From Saccharina japonica (taxonomy: Eukaryota > Sar > Phaeophyceae > Laminariales > Laminariaceae), in NCBI GenBank assembly GCA_008828725.1, contig MEHQ01001881.1, positions 165,240 to 229,239 of the forward strand: a DNA stretch of 64,000 nt, read 5' to 3'. Made by a program: the position numbers and the translations under genes. Below the pieces are notes generated by a model that had not been told where the DNA came from, did not search any database, and worked only from the letters and a program-made list of their open reading frames with translations. Of the stretch, positions 58,005 to 64,000 are shown one piece after another. Within the stretch, counting starts at the first letter, position 1. Each line of letters opens with the position of its first letter.

Positions 58005-58335
58005 GGTCGCCCCGGTGGTCTAACTGGTAGCCACGAAGCCTTTTGGGCCGGATGTCGAGGGTTCGATTCTCCCCATGGAGGTTTTTATTCTCAAATGACA
58101 CCGACTGTCGAGAGCGCATAGTATAGCGTGGGTAAGCAAAATTCGACGAGAGTTGACGAGGGAAGAAAGTGCTGAAATCTTCTCGCGATAAAAATGCAAA
58201 GCAAGAACCGTAGTGGGGGAGGAGGGAGAGGAGCCTACTTTGTGACCCCGGATCTGAGTTACGACTAGGGAGGGAGAAAGACGGAAGTGCGAAGATAATG
58301 AATGCGATGGACAAAAAAATAAATAAATAAATAAA
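58005..58335 (+). mobile_element. tRNA-derived SINE, full length
   Basis: The head matches a tRNA internal promoter: A box TGGTCTAACTGG at 58017-58028 and B box GGTTCGATTCT near 58061. A body of about 240 bp follows, with the conserved stretch ACCCCGGATCTGAGTTACGA, then an A-rich tail of TAAA units ending about 58335. A paralogous empty site lies at 58672-58725. Transcription would be by RNA polymerase III; mobilisation would need a LINE in trans, which is not present here. Confidence 0.85.
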
Positions 58336-58938
58336 TATATATATACTTGGTTAACGCTTTACCCCCATAAATAGGAACCGCGTGTTGGTCACACGCGTCG
58401 ATCCGTATACTTAACCCATTCAGGACTGAAAACATTATCCAACACTAATTCCAAGTGTTTTGTCCCCAAATACATGAGACCAGTTCTTGAGGGGTTAAAA
58501 CAAATAAAAAACAAATAAAAAAAAACAGCTGCGAGATCGAGGATTTCGTCGAAGCTCATCTTTGCAAGCTGAGTGTGATACTTCCATCGCGCGACTTACG
58601 GGTTTTATATGTCCTCATGTAGGGTGTGCATCCCGTATATATATATCCGGTCCGTTCCAGGGGGGGGGGGATGTTGTAAGGCTTAGATTGGGTAGTAGTA
58701 TAGATATTTGGTTAACCTTTTACCAGCCCAACGGACTGCTATTATTATTAAAAAACACAGAACGTAATGTAAATACCTCGCATACGTATACCATACATAC
58801 CCTTTTTTGGTTTTTGAACCCGCCGGGTATCAAACCCCGATCCTCAAGCAAAAGAGGTCATAAAGAGGCCATAAAGAGGTCACAAAGTGTACTACAGCAG
58901 TAGTAATACTGTGGTATACCAGGTATACGTATTATGTA

Positions 58939-59016
58939 CCACGCTGTCCCTAAATATAAGCACCGTTTTTATTGAATATAATTTATAAAAGGTGCTTATA
59001 TTAAGGGACAGACTGG
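58939..59016. mobile_element. Stowaway-like MITE, 78 bp
   Basis: Ends CCACGCTGTCCCTAAATATA and TATTAAGGGACAGACTGG are inverted repeats flanked by TA. The internal GCACC/GGTGC pairs extend the stem. TA duplication and the GTCCCxAAATATAAG end fit Tc1/mariner-type MITEs. Confidence 0.7.
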
Positions 59017-59029
59017 TATACCGGTATGA

Positions 59030-59990
59030 TATATAAACCGGTTTTATAACATAATATGCGTCCACATGTACCGGTACTCTTAAGTATTAATAGGATAATC
59101 AGTCAGGTCAGGTCAGGTTAGCCAGTCAGGCAACGAGGAGGCAAGCAGCAAACCAGCCCAGCTACGTAGCTATTATAGCGTGGTCGTCAGTTTTTTTTGT
59201 TTTTTCGTTTTTCGTCGACATAATATTATCTAATAAAAATATTACTGTAGTAAAATAGTAAAAAAAAATGTTCTCAAACAAATCGGAATAGCTTCTTCGT
59301 TGATGTTTCTTTAACACTCATATTCTAGAGAGCTTCAAAACAAAAAACAGTACTTACCGGTAGGGTCAATATTCATACCATACCATACCAGGTTTATCAC
59401 CATCAGCAGCCCAATATTCACATCATGAATAGATAGCCCACAGCAGTTATAGTTATTAATAGTAAAGCAGCAAGCAGCGCATCTATACGCACAACAAGCA
59501 GTATTCTACTGCTGTAGATCATAAAAAATAAGCTACGTACGTATTATGAGATCTTGATGAGGTCGAAGATTTATCGAAACTCAGCATCGACGAGACTTTT
59601 ACAGAAATGTGGAGACCTCCCTCTCTCACTATTTATTACGAGGTTTTCGCTCAAAAAAAGTCAAAAATTCAAAATTCGCTATAAATTAGTCGCAAGGTTT
59701 TTGCCTGGTTGGTATTTATACTTAAAAAAGTAAGAATTTGAAAAATTGAGATCGAAGGCGGAGACGGAGGGGCCGCGTTTTTTTCTCCAACTTATTATGC
59801 ACCTCAAATTATGGTAAGAACTTCTGACGATCTACGATCGTACGACACTCCCTTATGTTTTGTTTGGGGGGAAATCATTTGGAATTAGTGTGTGGGAAAC
59901 TTTTCGCAGTGGAAAAATAGGTAATACACGAAACATGGAACGCAGTCAAAATGGGCTGGGGCAAGAGGTCGTATGTACCATCTACTATGC
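59030..59990. other. Unique AT-rich DNA, then GCTGCT microsatellites
   Basis: No gene seen. (GCTGCT)n runs at 60003-60115 follow and make leucine/alanine-rich frames. Confidence 0.4.
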
Positions 59991-61023
59991 GGCTGCACCC
60001 GCCGCCGCCGCTGCTGCTGCTGCTGCTGCTGTTGCCGCCGCCGTGCTTGTAGTGCTTAGCAGTCTGCTGCTGCTGCTGCTGTCCTTATTTTGGTTAGTGC
60101 TTAAACTGCTGCTGCTGTGCTTAGCTCCCAGAATTATCTCTTACAATCTAAAAATGCCCAGTGAGGAATAAGGGGACACGACATCTCCAAACTCCGATTG
60201 ATATATTTATCCATACGCTGCGCTGGCTGGGGAGGTCCGAACGCTCGACGCTTCTATCAAAACTGTTGAGAGCGTGTTATTGGATTGTTGACATTGCCCT
60301 CTGGGAGTGGCTCTGAGCTCTGAATGCTTGTTCTGATTTTACCGGTATACAACGTACTGCTGTATCTGGTATATACATGGCCAGTTTTTTTTTGTTATCA
60401 TATAGACGAGGAGCAACCGTTACGGAACACCGACCGAAGTGCCGTGTGCAGTGTGCCGTGTACGGGTGTGCAACACGCGACTCCCAGACGATAGCGATTT
60501 GCGTGTCTGCGTCTCCTCTCAATGCGACCTCATGCTTCATGGCAAGTTTTTCTGTTTGTTTTAGACTTAAGCAAAAAGTACGATACAGCAGTTAGTGTAT
60601 ACGTATAGTATACTTACTGGTTGGTATACCACTGCTAGCAGCTGCTGTTGTTGCTGCTGCTGTTGAATTGAAGTAAACGATGTCTGGGAGACATTTTATG
60701 TTGCACTCCACCTTGTAAAGTGCATCGTAACAACACTTACCAATACCTGTACCAGCCCTGCTTGAGGTGAGAGAGGGTCCACTTTCTATTTGGAGGTATT
60801 ATATGTACGCCATCGTCAGTGCCGACCCTGTGCGCTAATTCCATTCCGTTTACTGCCTCCCCAAGCTTGGCGGCCAAGCCTGGCAACCAAGCCTGGCAGA
60901 GGAGTTCCTGTTGATATTAGCGTCTCGCACACACCCCCGGCTCTCTTTTTTTGTAACATATATACTTCGTATACCCGCTACTTTTGCGCGTGGCGGAATT
61001 GCCGATGGTGATTGATTGACCAG

Positions 61024-61137
61024 GCGGCGCAGAAGAGGTTGGCGAAGGAGCGTGTCAAACGAGAGCAAGAGAAGAAGTTGGCCAAGATGCTGGGCTTCAA
61101 GGGGCGCGGGAGGGGAAGGGGAGGCAGAGCGAGATGA
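61024..61137 (+). CDS. Terminal exon of an unidentified lysine-rich protein with an RGR/GR tail
   Basis: After an acceptor (TTGACCAG, ending at 61023) a frame of 37 codons reads AAQKRLAKERVKREQEKK, then LAKMLGFKGRGRGRGGRAR and a TGA at 61135-61137. The first half is a charged helix, probably coiled coil. The tail is a GR-rich C-terminus like those of RNA-binding or nucleolar proteins. GC content and amino-acid makeup differ sharply from the flanking DNA, which supports real coding. No upstream exon could be recognised within several kb, so the family stays unknown. The STPGR exon lies 1.6 kb downstream on the other strand; the two genes would converge. Confidence 0.45.
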   Translation, partial: AAQKRLAKERVKREQEKKLAKMLGFKGRGRGRGGRAR

Positions 61138-61336
61138 CACTACATTTTCATGCAACGAGTCTGCCATTGTTTCGCTTATGGGGTTATTAATAACATATTG
61201 CTGGAGTTCGCGTGCTGTATGCTGTATACTTTCCCGCAACACGCCAAGGAACTGGACGAAGCATGTTGTGGGTGCGTACATATTTTATACCTGAGGGCGT
61301 GTGCATGGTGCCAACGCATTGACCCACGTGTTGCAG

Positions 61337-61401
61337 GCCCCAAAAATGGATTCCGTCTTTGGCAGGCCTTCGGCGATGTACCATACGCTCTCCCCCGATA
61401 G
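61337..61401 (+). CDS. Possible short terminal exon
   Basis: An acceptor (GTGTTGCAG) is followed by a phase-1 frame reading PKNGFRLWQAFGDVPYALPR and a stop. Composition is protein-like. A second acceptor-led segment at 61569-61690 (reading RDAYARMKPIRRLWVNPDL) is similar in quality. Neither is recognised. Confidence 0.2.
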
Positions 61402-61842
61402 ACGAGCATGGTTGCTACGAGGCCAGAGTTAGTTGCAGTATCAAGCAGCCGTGGTGGTGGAATGGACAGAGGATATATAGCACGTTGTCTTCTTCAAAAT
61501 GTAACTATTGAATGTAAAACTATTAAATACTTGAGCTTTTGGCACTTTCTTGTTTGGTCTTGGTTCAGCCCGTGACGCCTATGCTCGTATGAAACCCATC
61601 CGTCGTTTGTGGGTGAACCCCGATCTCCGTTTTTGGTGTTTCCTGATGCTCGGGAATGTGACCAGATGTCACTGCTGCGGCATTTGTTACCTCTACTACT
61701 ATGATATGTACGCCCCACATCCACCTACGTTGTGCACGAAACCAAGCGCTTTCTCCTTTCTCCATACAACCGATTGGGCGTGGCGTGAACAGACCGGTCA
61801 AGGCACCGATTAGGTTCACCGCTGAGTCGTGCTGAGAGCTAC

Positions 61843-62109
61843 TTAAAGTTGATACTCGCAACGACGACTGTTCGTTTTTTGTCTACGTAGAAAGGGCGGG
61901 CGCTCATTGTATTCGTAAGCTACTAATTTTCCCGTTGGTTTCGTGAGCTGCTCCCTTGGTGCCGCCCTGAGTAGCATGCAGTCAACGGGTTGAACGTTGA
62001 AAAGTTCCCAGCCAACGCAGATGGCTGTGGCAAAGCTATTAACTTCCGAAGAAAGCTTGGTGGAACGTGGAAAGAAGCCATAGCTGCATGGCTTTTTGAA
62101 CATCGTCAC
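61843..62109 (-). CDS. Hypothetical 88-codon ORF, coding status uncertain
   Basis: The frame opens at ATG 62109 and closes at 61843. It reads MTMFKKPCSYGFFPRSTKLS and has mixed, non-repetitive composition, including a WELFNVQPVDCMLL stretch and a basic C-terminus. It does not overlap any repeat I recognise. No homolog or domain comes to mind. It could be an exon downstream of the STPGR exon on the same strand, or chance. Confidence 0.25.
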   Translation of the reverse strand: MTMFKKPCSYGFFPRSTKLSSEVNSFATAICVGWELFNVQPVDCMLLRAAPREQLTKPTGKLVAYEYNERPPFLRRQKTNSRRCEYQL

Positions 62110-62778
62110 ATGAATGAGTAATGCCTTTTAGGGGTGGTTGCTTATTTTCTGAGCTCCTCTCGCATGAGGAGAGAAAGAGCTCAGTATCTCACCCGAGTCA
62201 TGAGTTTTTGAAGAAGTTTGTTCGCGAAGCCCGACCAAGATTTCTATGCTCTATCATAGTCTTGAAGTAAATACGGAGAAAGTAAAGTTATCGTACTATT
62301 AATACGAGTAGCGGTAGTTTGTAGTTTTAGGAGCTCCACCGGCCAGAAACTATTGAGACAAATAACTACCGCGGGATGAGTCACATCTTTGGGAGCATTC
62401 GGCAGCTATCATACGTAAAGACAAGCTTAGTCCATGGAAATGAAGGCTGTCGTACACCAAACGAGATGATCGTGCCAAGATAAATTGTTGTGGCTACTTA
62501 ATATACCGCACACCCCTGTCAGCTCGCTTGCTGCAAAAACCCAATCCGTGCGAACACGCAAAAATCCGTAGGGGAACTTCGCACTATCGCTGCACTGCCG
62601 CTGCCCACGGCAAGCAACGCTGTGCTCTATACACCCGACCGAGTAAAAACTGACACACGACACAAATATAGAACCATAAATTGTTTGGTGGCCTTGAGTT
62701 TTATTCCTCCCCGTCCACCGGAGGACAACCAAAAAAAACAAACAAACAAACAAACAAGACATGAAGCTACTAAAAATG

Positions 62779-63311
62779 CTAGGCGGACACCGGTACGTGG
62801 TAAGTGGTTGGAGAGGTAAACAGGTCCATTTCCGCGTCTCTTGGCGAGACGTCGGAAGGTGCACCGCCCCCGCCGCCGCCCGAGCTTTTTCGCGATTCCC
62901 CAGGAGGGGTTTTAGACTGGAAGACGCTATGTACCACGCGGCCCGCCCCCGCCGGCATGTAAGCCCCATTGAACGTTATGTTGAAGGTCCTCTTGATGAG
63001 GCTACCCGCGATGTCATGCGACCCTGGCCCGACGGCGCTCTGCGAACCCGCCGTGCCAAACCTGGCCCCCCGCGGAAGCTTGGAGTTTGTTTGAGCTCGA
63101 CTTCGAGGCGGCGGGACTGCCTTCGCTGCAGTGACGTTGTATGAACCGGGCCCCGGGATGTCCTCTGCCTCCTTCAGTTGGAAAGCCCCACCCTCTCGCT
63201 TATCGGAGGTGGACAAGAAGGGCTTCGACTTTGATTTCGACCCCTTCTCCACGATATCGTCAAACGAATCCTTTCGGAGGTATTGGCTTGCCGGCGGCAT
63301 CGTCAGTGCAC
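62779..63311 (-). CDS. Sperm-tail PG-rich repeat (STPGR) protein, STPG1-like, internal or 5' exon
   Basis: The minus-strand frame from the ATG at 63300 runs 173 codons to a stop at 62779. It carries IPGPGSYNV at about residues 48-56, a degenerate VGPGSHDI at 90-97, KRTFNITF at 103-110 and SPTTYHV at 163-169. This spacing of PGPGxY motifs with short basic/aromatic stretches is typical of STPGR proteins such as STPG1 and ODF3-like axonemal or microtubule-associated proteins. A GTAC donor at 62796-62795 directly follows TYH, so the exon probably ends at 62797 and the repeat continues elsewhere; the last six codons would then be intronic. An acceptor AG at 63312-63313, behind a CTGAC branch-like site, suggests the exon starts at 63311 and the ATG is internal. 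A glycine run lies at residues 141-146. It implies a flagellate lineage. No partner exons were found. Confidence 0.7.
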
Positions 63312-63753
63312 CTGCTCGTTCAAAGTTGTCAGCACAGCAGGCGCAACGGGTTACTAAGATGTTTCAATATTTCGAATGGAGGCGTGAAACTAGTAAGCAC
63401 CAGGCAACATTGCCTTGATTTGCAATCTCAATCTCAACAATCTGCCCACCAGCCTCAAATGCGCAAGAAGAGTATCCTCCTTGAAACTTTGGGCAAGAAC
63501 ACAAAGCAAACGCAGGCGGTAATCTCGTTGAAACTACTGTATCCACACCTCGCACAGGCCTTATAGATCAGATAGATCCTCTCCACTGCATAATCTAGAT
63601 ATTTCAGGGCAGGTATATTCTTGATCTGTATGATCTGTATGATCTGTATGATCTGTATGATTTACTACGGTAGCTTATGTTGCCGGGTGGGAGCCGTATA
63701 ATCTGCAAGATCTACGTAGGACATTTTTCCTGGGTTGGATTTGTGGTACAGTT

Positions 63754-63951
63754 AGTGGGTACCCCGATTTAAGAGCGCCCCGTGACAATCTTAAACCAAA
63801 ACAAGCGTTCTTAATTACACATTGGCTCTTATATGTAGTGGGCAATATATAGCTTTTAGTATACGCGGGGCATGCCGTTTGGACCGCTCTTAAATCCCGA
63901 ATGCCCTTATCTTGGACACTCTTAAATCTTAAATAGGGGTACCCACTGTGT
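63754..63951. mobile_element. MITE with AGTGGGTACCCC ends
   Basis: TTAGTGGGTACCCCGATTTA and AAATAGGGGTACCCACTG are inverted ends. TACAG occurs on both sides, consistent with a 5-bp target duplication. The insertion splits another dispersed repeat (TTGGATYTGTAC...). Confidence 0.65.
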
Positions 63952-64000
63952 ACAGATCCCGCACAACGTCTCACAACGGCAGGGTATATACTGTTAAGAT

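Overview
This window is nuclear DNA of a eukaryote, very gene-poor and very repeat-rich. The evidence is a gene split by at least six GT-AG introns with consistent phase, a tRNA-headed SINE family, many terminal-inverted-repeat MITEs, interstitial (CCCTAA)n blocks and a sperm-tail PG-rich-repeat protein. The last suggests a lineage that makes flagella at some stage. A protist or alga is likely, but the sequence alone does not fix the lineage. I see no operons, ribosome-binding-site logic, CRISPR arrays or rRNA. Two assembly gaps are present (18795-18811 and 38241-38523).

Layout. 1-8.5 kb: no gene, only MITEs, minisatellites, a full-length C-run element (about 5.0-5.55 kb), a foldback element and a reverse SINE. 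8.6-14.45 kb, perhaps to about 17 kb: one plus-strand gene for a JmjC/cupin_8-type Fe(II)/2-oxoglutarate oxygenase. Seven exons join in frame, and the first exon(s) and exact 3' end are missing. Its introns are packed with repeats. 18-28.3 kb: almost wholly tandem repeats (periods of about 16, 50-60, 63, 120, 170-180 and 200 bp). 28.4-30.9 kb: an 862-bp Harbinger-like element with decayed coding remnants, and an inverted-repeat structure. 31-41 kb: nested MITE/SINE, microsatellites, 43-bp and 125-bp satellites and a gap. 41.6 kb: a short coding-looking segment. 42-53 kb: SINEs, C-run elements, an 860-bp foldback element and paired SINE/G-run composites. 53.6 kb: a possible exon. 54.6-55.0 kb: a CCGAA satellite. 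57-59 kb: a C-run element and a full-length SINE with a paralogous empty site nearby. 61-63.3 kb: a terminal exon of an unidentified basic protein (plus) and an exon of a sperm-tail PG-rich-repeat protein (minus).

The strongest unexplained pattern is in the JmjC gene. Three of its introns carry the same repeat (the C-run element), in the same orientation, with its C-rich end about 50-75 bp upstream of the 3' splice site. The repeat may supply polypyrimidine tracts, as a partial analogue of introner elements. No cooperating set of genes is visible. The functional content is a few unrelated single genes in a sea of non-autonomous transposons and satellites.
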